Source: Cordia subcordata
Lineage: Eukaryota > Streptophyta > Magnoliopsida > Boraginales > Cordiaceae
Assembly (NCBI GenBank): GCA_028554755.1
Contig: JAPTOF010000019.1
Span: forward strand, 8,070,001-8,134,000
Reading direction: 5' to 3'
Length of the DNA: 64,000 bases
Part shown: piece after piece, positions 9,916 to 21,094 of the stretch
How positions within the stretch are numbered: position 1 is the stretch's first letter
Layout of the letters: each line of letters starts with the position of its first letter
Program-made: the position numbers and the translations under genes
The notes under the pieces: generated by a model
Databases searched by the model: none
What the model saw: only the letters and a program-made list of their open reading frames with translations
Told to the model about the DNA's origin: nothing

Positions 9916-12718
9916 TTAACTAGCGAAATTCCTTTGGTTATAGCAATCCAAGTTATCGCCATAGCCAACTTGCAGTATGTCACAGTATCTCTTGTAGTAT
10001 CCAATCCGATCCTCCACCTGTGGATTGGGACCTTTTCCACACTCGACACCGCCATTGATGATGTTAGTGATGACGCCATAGCCAGGGACCCTTCCAGCTG
10101 CATTATCTGCCGCGGAAGGTCTCCAGCTCCCGATTATAACATCGTGGCACGATGGTTTGTTGCCTTGCGGTGTCATCCAAAACCATATCGCTGTCTTGAA
10201 TGATATGGTGGCATCTGTCGCCACCAAATCCGGGTTGTTTACCAGATCCGCTCCTATGGCTTGCCCCGCTAGCTGATAGTTGCTTTGGCTGAAAGAATAC
10301 TTCTTTTTCAAAAGTTGCTCAAAATACTACTTTTAAAAAAATCGATTTAAAGGAATCCTAAATTTACTTTGACGCGGCATTGAGAAGTTGATTATTCTTC
10401 CTTGGACTTTTATCATTATTATTATTATACATTATAAAGGAACAACCAAAAGCTCCACATGTCAACATATGATAATTTTTATAAAAAATATTAAAACATT
10501 TTTTTCCACAAAAAGAATCCAAACCAAAAATAATAATAGTAATAATAATAATACGAGTGATTTGTTATCAACTTTGAATAATTTAAAATTTTAAATTCTC
10601 AAAATTTCCAGAGTCACGATAAGCTTCAAACTGAGTCGGATAATTCTGCTTGCCTCATGTGCCGTGTGTATTTCCAAATTCTACTCCTTTGTCTTCGTTT
10701 GGGTCAGTTAAGTTTCTACCACCTCCTTTGACTTAGACAAAACTTAAATGTTCATTTCTTTATATGATGCTGTTTGCGTTAAATAAATGGTGCATTATCA
10801 CAATTTTTTTCGTCTGTGTTGTCATACATTACACAAAATTTAATCTTAGATGCTGCTTTTATTAACGATTGTTTCTTGAAGCATTTTAATTATCTATTTA
10901 TTTATTGTTCATAATTTAGACAAAATATACCATTGATTCCTTTTGGACGCTGTTTATGTTAAAAGAAAGTTGGATTTTATTGTCACATTTGTTTCCTCAG
11001 TTTTATTGTTAACATTTTTCTTTTTTTTTTTTGGATGAATTTTATTGAACTTGCGCTCAAAATAAACAATGTGTGGTTTAATGTATATATACCCTCTGAT
11101 ATGTTTATATATTTCTTCGTAGGTGTGCATATTTGTTATCATTTTAACATATTTATGCGCCTATGTGTTTTGTTGTTTACCTCATTAAGTGAGTTATATG
11201 TTTCAAATACATATGAGAAATCTCACCACGTCAATGTTGTTGTTAATTACATATCACCTCCTTCTAGTTTGGATTGGCTTGTAGATTTTTCTGTCCTTCT
11301 AGTTTGGATTGGCTTGTAGATTTTTCTGTTTTGTTATGAAAGGAAATTGGAATATTGAACTCTTGGTCCAAGTCAATTAGATGGATCGTAAGGCCTACCA
11401 GAATGAATCTTTTAAAAATTAATTTCTTTGTCGATTTTTTATCCGAGATATATATGAATAAGAGGGCACTTGGATTAACTTATTAAAAAACTAATTAATA
11501 TATTTGATTTTAGGAAATTTTATTTTTTAATTTTAACTTTAATTACTTACGTATTTGAATAGATTGTAGTTATAAAAGTAAATGTTTAAATTTTTGGTTG
11601 AAACGGGTTCAAAAAAAGTAATTTATATTATTAAAATAATTATCAAGGATATGAAATACAATTCAGTTAAAACAGCAATATAAAATATAGTTATTTATTT
11701 GTTTCTTTATGATATCTATCAAAATATTGTAATTTAATCATTTAATTTAATGTTATATATAATATAAGTTTACAATAGCTACTTAATAAATCGTAGTAAT
11801 ATACATAAAAAGTTAAAATATAAGATTAAAGTTTCAAGATATTTTAATAATAAAAAATATAAAAGTAAGAACAAGATAGTAAATGATTTAGTCAAACTTA
11901 CATTTTCAAATACTCATTAAAGTAATAAAAAATGAAATTGGTGGTGTGGGGCTTTCTACTTTCGGTTCAAATTCACCCAAACAAACGCGTAACTAGCTTT
12001 AATTAAACTTTAAATATATTTGACCGACTTAATAGCCAAATCAAACACTGTCTGCAACTCATACCCCTTACTATGGCTTTGTAAGCTAATATATATATAA
12101 AGACAATTCAAGACGAAATGGAGGACTTGATCATACATACCCAGTGAGTTGAATAGGTCCTCTACCACGGTATCGATCCGAGCCGCCTTCAGTAATAAAA
12201 CAGTATCCCCAGGCATATGGACCATCTGCTGCATTTGCCGATCCACCTGCACAATTGCACGCACGTATCTAACTCAATTGGCAGCTAAATTATATATTTT
12301 TTCTCCTGAAACTGATTGTTACATTATTTTATGTCAAATCTCAAAATACACATAACTCTATCTGAAAAAATATATTCGATATATCCAAAATACTGATCTT
12401 AATAATAAAAATAATAATAATGGGGACGTTGCAAATTAATGAAAATTAACCTGTGGTTTCATGCGATGTTTGACCAAAGAAAGCTGCGAGCTCCCTTTTT
12501 TGTGTCTCAGCGTTACCAGTTGTTCCAAACCCATTGAAAGAATTTGCAGCGTTGATAAAAGCATCGTAAGTGTAGAAACCATTGCTTGGGCATATAGGAT
12601 CGTTACGATGTTTAAGCAATTGTTCAAACAGAGCTGGCGTGATAATGGAGCCAACATCAGCTGATGATAGCTTACAAAGCAACGCTAAGGAGAAGAGAAT
12701 GAGGGTGCAAAATCTCAT
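9916..12718 (-). CDS. Chitinase gene 1: GH19 endochitinase without hevein domain, intact
   Basis: Endochitinases of this family cut the beta-1,4-GlcNAc bonds of fungal chitin, normally after secretion. The exons are 12718-12451, 12246-12141 and 10288-9916, with GT-AG introns of 204 and 1852 bp, giving 248 residues. Residues 1-20 form a signal peptide ending KLSSA, and the catalytic domain follows directly (DVGSIITP). The two GH19 acids are present, Glu87 (HETTG) and Glu109 (YCFITE), 22 residues apart as in the family. [19 protein letters not shown] and [10 protein letters not shown] are clear. The usual loop with two cysteines between YCF and GRGP is missing. The Trp normally after HETTGG is Ser92 (TCG for TGG). 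There is no C-terminal vacuolar extension, so apoplastic location is inferred. It is closely related to gene 3 and looks like a class I gene that lost its hevein domain and linker. Activity is likely but not proven. Confidence 0.93.
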
Positions 12719-12803
12719 TTTGTTATGGTCTTCTTGTTTCAGAGATTCTGTTTTTATGTAATGCTATTTGTTGTCTTAATTGGGTAGACGAAGAAGGACA
12801 GGG

Positions 12804-12813
12804 TATATATAAA
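12804..12813 (-). promoter_or_regulatory. TATA box of chitinase gene 1
   Basis: The minus strand reads TTTATATATACCC about 85-95 bases before the ATG. It matches the CCCTATATATATACC position of gene 3. A Tourist-like MITE starts immediately upstream. Confidence 0.6.
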
Positions 12814-13040
12814 GGGCTCATTTGGATTAGCTTTTTTTAAAAGTATTTTTTTAATAGCTTTTGAAAAATAATTTTTTTGGAGAAGCTGAAAATTCTGGCT
12901 TCCAAAAAAAGCTGTATTTGAGCTTTTTTCAGAGTTTCAGTTTTTTTGGAAGCCAAATCAAATAGTTATTGCAAATTTAATGTAACTTTTTCAGGAAAAA
13001 AAGTACTTTTTCCTGCAAAAAAGTCAATCCAAACAGGCCC
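12814..13040. mobile_element. Tourist-like MITE (family T) at the gene 1 promoter
   Basis: Termini GGGCTCATTTGGATTAGC and GTCAATCCAAACAGGCCC are inverted repeats. AAA flanks both ends (12811-12813, 13041-13043), compatible with a 3-bp target duplication. Sister copies lie at 21581, 43522, 46257, 57961, 58341 and 59266. Confidence 0.8.
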
Positions 13041-13188
13041 AAAGTAGTTGTATAGCCATTCCACATCGATAATTTGTCAAACTTTTGTGCACTTTATAAT
13101 AATTTGGGTTCGTTATTACTGTTATTACGAATTTAGATATTTTAAATTAATTGATTAAAGTCACTAATTTCTACAAAAATTACACGTG

Positions 13189-13430
13189 CTTGACTTCGAG
13201 AGGCTTCCAGAGTTCCAGTGCTACCCCATGACTTTTCTTTGCATGGCTGCTTTGTATCATGGTGACATTGCAACGTAACCTTTCATCTATGCATGTGGGC
13301 TCCAAACGACGAAACGATTTTAGCCACCAAACGACTTTTGCTAGATGATCGCTACAAGTGAATTGATCTATATATGACCGTAAATCGGATAGATATCTCA
13401 TCCGATTGAGACGGCTGAAAGGAAAATAAA
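13189..13430 (-). promoter_or_regulatory. Conserved upstream segment of chitinase gene 1
   Basis: It contains CTTGACTTCGAG (W-box core TTGAC on the plus strand), then a CTTCCAG...CTACCCCATGACTTTTC stretch found with variation upstream of genes 2 and 3 and at three gene-less positions. Bases 13318-13430 also match 32520-32625. Regulatory function is inferred only from conservation and position. Confidence 0.5.
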
Positions 13431-13458
13431 AAACTAGGTGGCTATATTAGGATAAGGT

Positions 13459-14170
13459 AGTGTTTGTCTGACAGTTTTTTAACTTTTAGTATTTTGATTA
13501 ATTAAATAAGTTTTTTTTTTAATTATTACTGTTCGATAAATTAACATTTCAAGTAACTTTTAACATCTCTTAAAAGTTAAAGATTTTACCCTTTTAGGTA
13601 ACTTTTATATTTTTATGTTCTTTTTTTGGGGCAATTCTACCCTTCCCCATTTTTTTGGTAATTCTATTCTTTCTTTAATCTCTCTATATTTTTATATTTT
13701 CTTTAACAAATATAAATAAAAAATAATATACAAAAAAATTTTAAATTATATATAATCAACTTTACTAAAAAGCATAAGTCTTATTAATACTGACAAAATA
13801 ATTTTGAATCTATTAAAATTTATTTTTATAATATTGATACAAATGTTTTTATCAAACAAATTAGTTATATTTTAATATTAAAATATGATTATAAAAAACA
13901 AATATCTAATTATGAAATATATTATCTTATTTTTGTAATAGTGATAATAATTATAATTATAATAATAATAATAACAACAACAATAAGTTCAATATCTTTT
14001 CCATCATTTTACATTAATCAGCTAGTCTAACAACTAATTTTACTAGACATGTTTTGTTCAATCAACTAGCTAAACACTTAAACTATCAGCTTACAGCTAA
14101 AGTAGAATACCTATCAACTACTCGAACAACTATCAACTATCTTAATAGCTAAATATGTCGAACAAACCCT
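13459..14170 (-). mobile_element. About 700-bp inverted-end element, family X copy 2
   Basis: Ends AGTGTTTGTCTGACA and TGTCGAACAAACCCT are imperfect inverted repeats of about 15 bp. The reverse complement aligns with 6160-6850 and 29277-30000. No coding frame and no clear target-site duplication. Confidence 0.65.
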
Positions 14171-14931
14171 AAATTGCATTAACCCCATTATGGTTTATAA
14201 TAAGTGCATCTTGCTCTCTGTAGTATCAAAATAGGCGCAGAGCGTGCCATAATCTTAAAATGAATAGCATACATACCTCAAAACATAGACATGAAATCTA
14301 TTTGTGGTCTTTAAAACGTATAGCACATATATCCCTAAAAATGAATATGTAAGAGTGTTAATTTAGACATGAATATCTTCCTTCTTTTCCGATGTACGTA
14401 TCAACCTCCTTTGCAGCTTGCTCCTTCAATTTTTTTTGCTCCATTCTGCTGTTGCAAGAACTGACATTGGTCAATTGCATATTTTTGTTATATATTGTGC
14501 AAAACACAAAAACTACCATTAAGTTTATACTATTGTCTTTTTTCCCTCCAGTTGTGGATCAATTCATAATTTTCATTTATTTATTTATTTTTTACTAATC
14601 GGGTAAGTAATTCATTACTTATCCAAAAACCCTATGGGTGGGTAAAAAGGCTGTAGAAAAACCACCCCCCATCCCTCATATGTTGCCTTTAGGAAAAAAT
14701 CCTCTATCACTTGTTGCCACCTTGTGAGCCAAGGAGATCTTATCTACAATAGTTTCTAATCCTTACAAATCCATCTATTCAAGAGAGTTTTCCTAAAATT
14801 CTTAACTTTGTACACTTTAGTGTTTATAATAAAAGAGATATTCTTAAAAATTTGATCCTTCGTAAGGAGATATTCTTGGCCCAATTTAAACGCAATGGAC
14901 GAATCCATCTCCTCTCGTGTAATAGGAAACA
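14171..14931. other. Intergenic DNA, no gene seen
   Basis: No coding content recognised. Bases 14890-14931 resemble 28870-28915, the DNA preceding another copy of the chitinase upstream segment, so the right edge belongs to a duplicated block. Confidence 0.5.
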
Positions 14932-15260
14932 CTTGACTTTCCAGCCTTCCACTACCCCATGATTTTTTCTTTGCAGTTGTAATCCTCATAATGACGAGGA
15001 TGCAACTTTTTTTTTTTTCCTTTTTTCTTGGTTATATGCAACCTTTCTCCTATAAGCACTTTTATGTATCACCCTTTCATACCTTCTTATATATCAAAAT
15101 TTTTTTGATATTCAGATTTAATATTCAATAAATAAATTATATTACCATATATAAAAATAGAATGAAGGAATGAAAAGGCAATATAAAACATTGCTTTTGT
15201 TCTGCTTACATGCACCCCAAAATAGAACGCAGGAATGATTTAATATTCCTACTGTATGAA
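14932..15260. repeat. Gene-less copy of the chitinase upstream segment
   Basis: CTTGACTTTCCAGCCTTCC and the following CCACTACCCCATGA match the upstream segments of the three chitinase genes. The match continues through CTTGGTTATATGCAACC and into the ATATTCAATA region, as at 28916 and 32828. It lies between the gene 1 upstream region and the gene 2 3' end, so it has no gene of its own. Confidence 0.7.
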
Positions 15261-15321
15261 TCACTGTTTTCAATTTGTAGGTACGCTTTTGACATCATAT
15301 ACTCCATTTTATATAACGTTG

Positions 15322-15865
15322 GATGGCCCCGTGCAATTTATAATTTTCTAAATTGAGTTCATTTTGCATGTATATACCGTTTGATTGGCACATAGAGTGC
15401 ATAAATCAAATGGATACTGTAATTGAACTTGAAAAGTAGTAATCCATAGAACTGTCAAAAAGAATTATCTTCTAAACAAAAAGTCAGAAGGAAAAGAAAA
15501 TGTATCTTACCTCCACTAGCTAGATAAAAGTATTTGTTCATCTGTCGTGTTTTAAAGACAAAGACTTAATTGTTATAATGAGCGACACTAACGCTAATAC
15601 TAATACTAATTACAAAACTTATTATTTATGAGTATGGAAAACAGATTCTCCAAAAATGAAAATAAGAGCGAGAAATATCTTTTATGAGTAGTACATATAA
15701 GGTACATCCATGAAATATCTTTATTAGAACATATGGTACATCCTTGTAATTCAATGTGACTAAGACATTGTGGGCCACCATGTAACTCATTATTTATTAT
15801 TATTTTAGCTGAGGCATGGTGACCTGCATGTGAGGATGTTCCTGTACGTAACAACGGCGATGGCT
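15322..15865. repeat. Chitinase gene 2 downstream flank
   Basis: TTGGATGGCCCCGTGCAATT and the next 80 bases match 25576-25665, downstream of gene 3, and weakly 33163. The GGGCCACCATG piece at 15772 matches the flank motif near genes 1 and 3. The rest is diverged. Confidence 0.6.
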
Positions 15866-16329
15866 TCATCCGAAAGGCCTCTGAGTCTTGCAGTTCAAGT
15901 TAGCGCCATAACTAACACCCAGCATGTCGCAGTATCTCTTGTAGAATCCAATCCGATTGCCGGACTTCGAATTCGGACCGTTTCCACACTCGCGACCGCC
16001 ATTGATGATGTTAGTGATGACGCCATAGCCAGGGACTCTTCCAGCTGCATTGTCTGCTGCGGAAGGTCTCCATCTCCCAATTATGACATCGTGGCATGAT
16101 GGTTTGTTGTATTGGGGTGTCATCCAGAACCATATCGCTGTCTTGAATGAGATGATGCATCTGTGGCAACTAAATCTGGATTGTTTATCAGATCCACTTT
16201 AATGGCTTGCCCGGCTTTACGATAATTGTAGTCGCTGAAAGAACATAACTTACAAGTTAGGCACAAATACTGTTAGAATTAACTAAAAAAAATTTTTTTG
16301 ATTTCTTGGTTAATTCTTTATTTCGAGAT

Positions 16330-16905
16330 GTGATTGGAGCTGTCAAACTACCCGACCCGAGTATGTTAGGTTAAGCGGGTTGCTAGGTCAGCAAAGTGCC
16401 AACCTGTGCCTGACTCCTTGGTGGGTTGGAGGGTCAGCCCATGGGTCAGTGGGTTAGCTAGTTAAGCAGGCTAACCCCACATATTTTCAAAAGAAAAAGA
16501 AAAAAATTATGCATTCTTAACAAAATAATTATGAAACCAATATATAAACTCTTAAATCTCAACTTAGGTTCATACTCAATCACAAATATAATAATTAAAT
16601 GTATATAACATTCGTAAATATATATATGAATTTTTAAAATAAAGACGGGCTATTTGACGTGCTAAACGGGTTGGTGAGCAGTTTTAGCGGGTCTTCCACT
16701 AGTCAGCCCAACTTGACCTGGCTGTTTGGTGAGTTAGGTTGGATTGGCCTATTTGTTTGGCATGTCATCAAATTCTCAACCCAACTTTTTTTTTTAGAGT
16801 TTTACAAGTCTCAACTCATTTTGATAGTTCCAGACGTGAACAAACCTCCCGTCCACGCTACAAATACTCAATTACGAGTCTACAATGGCAGATGGGTTTT
16901 GCCAC
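16330..16905. repeat. Repeat in gene 2 intron 2
   Basis: GC-richer phrases built on GGGTTGG, AGCGGGT, CAGCCCA and ACCCGACC recur at both ends of an AT-rich core. This is typical of a dispersed plant non-coding repeat. Exact ends and family were not determined. Confidence 0.45.
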
Positions 16906-17074
16906 CTTTAGAAAATAATGATATAGTAAGATAGATCATTAGTTACAAGCAAACTCAAACTTATCTTCTATTTCTTTTTCTTTTTTTTTTTTTGTGTTAA
17001 ACTCTCGTTAATGAAGTTCAATTAAAACATGTCGAACACAATTTATAGTACCTAATATAATATTTTAGACATAA

Positions 17075-17077
<3 letters not shown>

Positions 17078-17118
<41 letters not shown>
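17078..17118. repeat. (ATT)n microsatellite
   Basis: About 13 uninterrupted TTA/ATT triplets inside gene 2 intron 2. Confidence 0.9.
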
Positions 17119-18028
17119 GTGAACATACACTCTAGAGCTTGTAAACATTTACTTCTACATATAAAAAATGTAATATTTTAAACATTTAAAATTTGTGAAC
17201 ATATGTAAAAATTAGGCGTGGAGCATTCAATGGTTCCACAATGAATAAGGTGCATGGCAGAAACATACAACTTTCTTAACTAAGAAAGAATTAGTTAGAA
17301 CTTAGAACGTTCAGATTCATTTAACTAGCTTTCCACTTGTAATTACTTAACAAAAGAGCGGATTAGCATCAATTTTGCTGTAGTAACAAGCTTGTTTTTA
17401 AGACCATGGAGGACTTAGTACTTACTGAGTGAGTTGAGTAGGTCCTCTACCATAGTATCGACCCGACCCGCCTTGTTCTCTAATAAAGTAGTAACCCCAG
17501 GCATATGGACCATCTGGTGCAGCTGGCCATCCACCTGCACAATGCACACGTACATATATAGAAGCAAATATTCTACACAAAATGGTTGTTATTCATTTTC
17601 TAACTCTAGATTATATTCGGATTCAAATTTCAAAATACGCGTGATGATTCTGTCTAAAAGATGTACGATCAAAAAGTGATTTTGACGAAAATTAACTGGG
17701 ATTGCGTTGTAACCTGTGGTTTCATGGGATGTTTGACCAAAGAAAGTTGCTAGCTCCCTCTTACGTGTGGTAATGTCGCCGGTAGTTCCAAACCCATTGA
17801 AGGAACGGGCAGCGTTAACAAAAGCATTGTAAGTGTAGAATGCATTACGATGTTTAAGCATTTGGTCCAACAGAGAAGGGGTGATAATGGAGCCAACATC
17901 ATCCCCACTAATAGCTGAGAGTTTAGAAAGCAAGGCTATGGAGAAGAGAACGAGGCTCCAATGTCTCATTTTTAGTTTGGTCTTCTGTGTACCACAGAGT
18001 CTTGGGTTTACGTTGTTGATGAGGAGGA

Positions 18029-18045
18029 ATGGTCCATTTATAGGG
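18029..18045 (-). promoter_or_regulatory. TATA box of chitinase gene 2
   Basis: The minus strand reads GTAGCCCTATAAATGG, about 65 bases before the ATG, at the same relative place as in genes 1 and 3. Confidence 0.55.
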
Positions 18046-18491
18046 CTACGATGTAGATATTTTGCTCAGCAAGTGGGCAAAATGGTTGGGTATGCTCGGA
18101 AAATAATTCAAATAATTGAAATTATTTCGTTCAAGTAATTGAAATTATTTTGTTCAGAGATAATGTCTTGAACTCAAATTCCATGAAGCTATTGGATAAT
18201 TTCTATAATCTCCATTACTAATCCTTTGTATATCTTGGTCTTCCTAACCATCCGCTCAATTTTGCTCAACCTCCCGTTAGAGTCATACACCTAAGGTAAT
18301 GGATAGTAAAAACTCCATACGGTTGACCTTTTGAACCCGCTTCAAGTCATAATGATTAATCAACTACTCTTGGGATAAACTGTCTCTACGTTTACTTTAA
18401 CTTTATTGTTGTACATAGGATATGAGACTCAATCTTTTTACTGCAAATTTACAAGTCAAATAAAAAGACAAAATGGCCGTAGTTATCCATA

Positions 18492-18545
18492 CTTGACTTC
18501 CAGGCTCCCAGTACCCCACTGCATGTTCTTTGTAGTTTTCCATAT
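18492..18545 (-). promoter_or_regulatory. Conserved upstream segment of chitinase gene 2
   Basis: CTTGACTTCCAGGCTCCCAG followed by TACCCCACTGCATGTTCTTTG matches the upstream segments of genes 1 and 3. It carries a TTGAC W-box core about 520 bases before the ATG. Confidence 0.5.
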
Positions 18546-19094
18546 TCTTTTGGTTAATTTCACAGCAAGTTATCATTTTTCTTTTGCTAAGTAAACAATG
18601 AACTTATATTGATAATAGAATCTATAAGAATCAACAGTCCAATTTACAAAATGTTCTCAAAATCAGTCAAAATTAATGCTAATATCTCAGCTCCTACACA
18701 AAAATCTGTTAGTTCTATTGTTTCTAACCTTACAATGATAGACAATTTTAACCTGAATATTCGTAGCAATCAGTCTGAACAATTGTTTTTCACTCCTCAA
18801 ACTCTCCTAGCTAAATGATCTTCTAATACTATTTTGATTAAGCTTTGTTTCACTTAGTTGTGAGGTTTCGATTAGGTTATGAAATTTTTAATATAGAATT
18901 TTAGGTAAAAGTATTGTTAAATAAAAGTCATCGATTGTCTCACCTTGTACTTAGAAGTTGAGTTTTAAGATATCTTGATAATAATTTTAAACTCTAAAAG
19001 ATATGGAGTAGTATTTTTTTAGGGGAAAAAAACAATTTTTGACTTGATGTAATAATAGATTTTCAAAAACATTTTTTGAAAGTAAAATAATTAT
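18546..19094. other. Intergenic DNA, no gene seen
   Basis: A 69-codon open frame at 18609-18818 has no recognisable domain, signal or splice partner. The rest is AT-rich. Confidence 0.5.
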
Positions 19095-20135
19095 GATCAA
19101 GGGCAAAATTTTGTTCTATGTCTAGAAGTTAATGAGATATGTTTGGTTCGCCTCTTTAAGAGAGTGTTTGGCTAATCTTATAAGCTTGTCAAACTAGCTT
19201 ATAAGCCAAAAATAATAATTGACATGTTTGGTTAAGTGCTTTTTATCAGCTTATAAGTTGGAAAAAAAGAAACTAGGAATAGCAATTTATTTTCTAACAG
19301 CTTATAAGCACTTTTGGTCAAACTTGTAAAAAGAGAATATTAGCCTTAAACTTTAAAATAATATTATCACATTAAGTAGTAACATGTCTTTTTTAGTCAT
19401 TTTAACTACTATTGCTATTTACAAGCACTTATTTATCAAATATGTCAGCAGCTTATAAGCTCGTATCATACAAACACATTTATGTTTATTTGTTAATTGC
19501 TTATAAGCAACTTTATGCTTATAACCACAAGCTACTTAGATGGCATTTGGCTTTGCTTATTTTGGATGCTTATAAGCATCTAAAAAAACGTATCCTCTCA
19601 CATATTTTTTATTATTTAAGTACTTATGAGCATCAAATAAACAAAGTCAAGCAGCCTCTTACAAACACTTAAAAATAAGCTTAGCCAAACAGGCTCTAAG
19701 TTACTGTAATCTGTCTCCGTCAACTAAACATACTTTCAAGTCTTCCACTAGTTTAATAAACAAAGAGAAAAGAAGTCTTTCACGAGTTCTTCATGACTTG
19801 TTCACGAGTCTGGTGGCGGCCCAATTCTACATTTCTGTTTTTGTTTGTTTTTTTTAAATAAATCCTACACGAATAAAATTCTTACTTGGCCCCAACTCTA
19901 CACCCACTTCGATGAAAAAAAGTGCAACTTATCCTTATGGTGTACGAATCAACATAGTCAATATAAGAGGACAACAAAATAAAATTGTAATAAAACACTT
20001 ACGGTTAAAAAGCTAACTTAGAATAGCACTAAGATACTGCAAAAAGTACTAACAAGTGTTTATAATAATCTAACATTCAACTTGTCCATCGACATAATAT
20101 TATATAAATAACAATATTTATAGTGAAATAAGATA
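19095..20135. repeat. Duplicated non-coding block, copy B
   Basis: It matches 628-673 (GCAAAATTTTGTTCTATGTC), 2833-2930, 4115-4255 and 4300-4500 in the same order. It is interrupted by one MITE at 19161-19696. It lacks the hAT, SINE, foldback and LTR insertions of copy A, so it gives their approximate empty sites. Confidence 0.7.
19161..19696. mobile_element. MITE, family B copy (TTTGGCT...AGCCAAAC ends)
   Basis: The ends GAGTGTTTGGCTAATCTTAT and TTAGCCAAACAGGCTC are inverted. The interior repeats AGCTTATAAGC and CTTATAAGCA many times. AAG flanks both sides. Related copies are at 37398 and 59845, and more distantly at 43908. Confidence 0.75.
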
Positions 20136-20698
20136 TTATGTAATCTTGTATTAAAGTGTTTGCATATAAACCTACAGTTTACAAAACGCAATTTGAAAAA
20201 AATTAATAATAATTGATGCTTTTTGAAAACTCTATTTTGAGTCTCTCAAAACTCAATTTTGTCCTTAACTACACACACCTTATATATCTACCTACTTTTT
20301 TGCAAAACCAATTTCTTTTCTTATTAATACTTAATGCCAAACAGGCTTTATATTCTAGTAGGCCTGTTGTAAATCCAAAACCTTTATGGGTTAGAAATGA
20401 AATGCATTGACAAAAGAAATATTAATATTATTATATAACCGTGTATAGCTTATAATTGTTCGATGTAGTTTCAAATCAAAAGAAATGAAACAAAATACTT
20501 ATCTTAGCCAGCAAAAAAGAAAAAGGAAGTTAGATCTTCTAATTCCTGTAGGAAAGTGGCTTTGAGGGATATCTAAAAGCCAATGTACAGGTAATTCATT
20601 ACGCCTAACTGGGTGATTATGTTAAGTTTCTCGTGAATTTGCTTGAAGCTTGAGTTGGATGATGTTGTAGTCACTAGTCAGTACTTTGACATAAAAAA
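20136..20698. other. Intergenic DNA, no gene seen
   Basis: No supported coding frame. A 65-codon frame at 20213-20410 has no features and probably arises by chance. Confidence 0.5.
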
Positions 20699-20699
20699 G

Positions 20700-21094
20700 T
20701 AGATTAAATTACATATTACTTCCTTATACTTTGACTTATATATACCATACCTCTTGTAATATCAAAATTAACTAATTACCCTTTTATACTCTGATCTATG
20801 TGTACTATATCCCTTGTAATATTAAAATTAGTTAATTACTCCCCCTGAAGTTCTTAAAAGTATATAAAACACCTCTTGAAGTTTTTAAAAGTGTACAAAA
20901 TACTCCCTTGAAATATATGACAGCAAGGGAGTATTTTGCACACTTTGAAAAACTTCAAGGGGTAATTAACTAGTTTTGATATTATAAGGGGATAAGGCAC
21001 ACATAGGTCAGAGTATAAAAGGTAATTAGTTAATTTTGATAATACAGAGGGTATGATACACATAAGTTAGAGTATAGGAAGTAATGCGAAATTC
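20700..21094. mobile_element. Foldback (hairpin) element about 395 bp
   Basis: The left half (TTACTTCCTTATACTTTGAC... to about 20905) is the near-complete reverse complement of the right half (about 20930 to ...GTATAGGAAGTAAT). The loop is about 20 bases at 20915. The arms also contain smaller direct repeats (AATATTAAAATTAGTTAATTA type). As RNA it would fold into one long hairpin. Confidence 0.75.

Larger units (their letters stand above)
15866..17969 (-). pseudogene. Chitinase gene 2: GH19 chitinase pseudogene without hevein domain
   Basis: The exons are 17969-17714, 17534-17426 and 16234-15866, and all junctions still fit GT-AG. Exon 1 gives a signal peptide and HETTG; exon 2 gives [19 protein letters not shown]. 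Against gene 1, one base is missing at about 16150-16160 (GATGAT-GCAT for GATATGGTGGCAT), so translation runs into TGA at 16122-16120 and would stop at 159 residues. The rest of exon 3 stays open in its original frame to 15866, so the break looks recent. Two further changes stand out. About seven residues around the cysteine after HRN are deleted in frame, and Cys in the GYCF motif is Tyr. In GH19 enzymes these two cysteines normally bond to each other. Both catalytic Glu codons remain. A sequencing error at the frameshift cannot be excluded. Confidence 0.88.
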
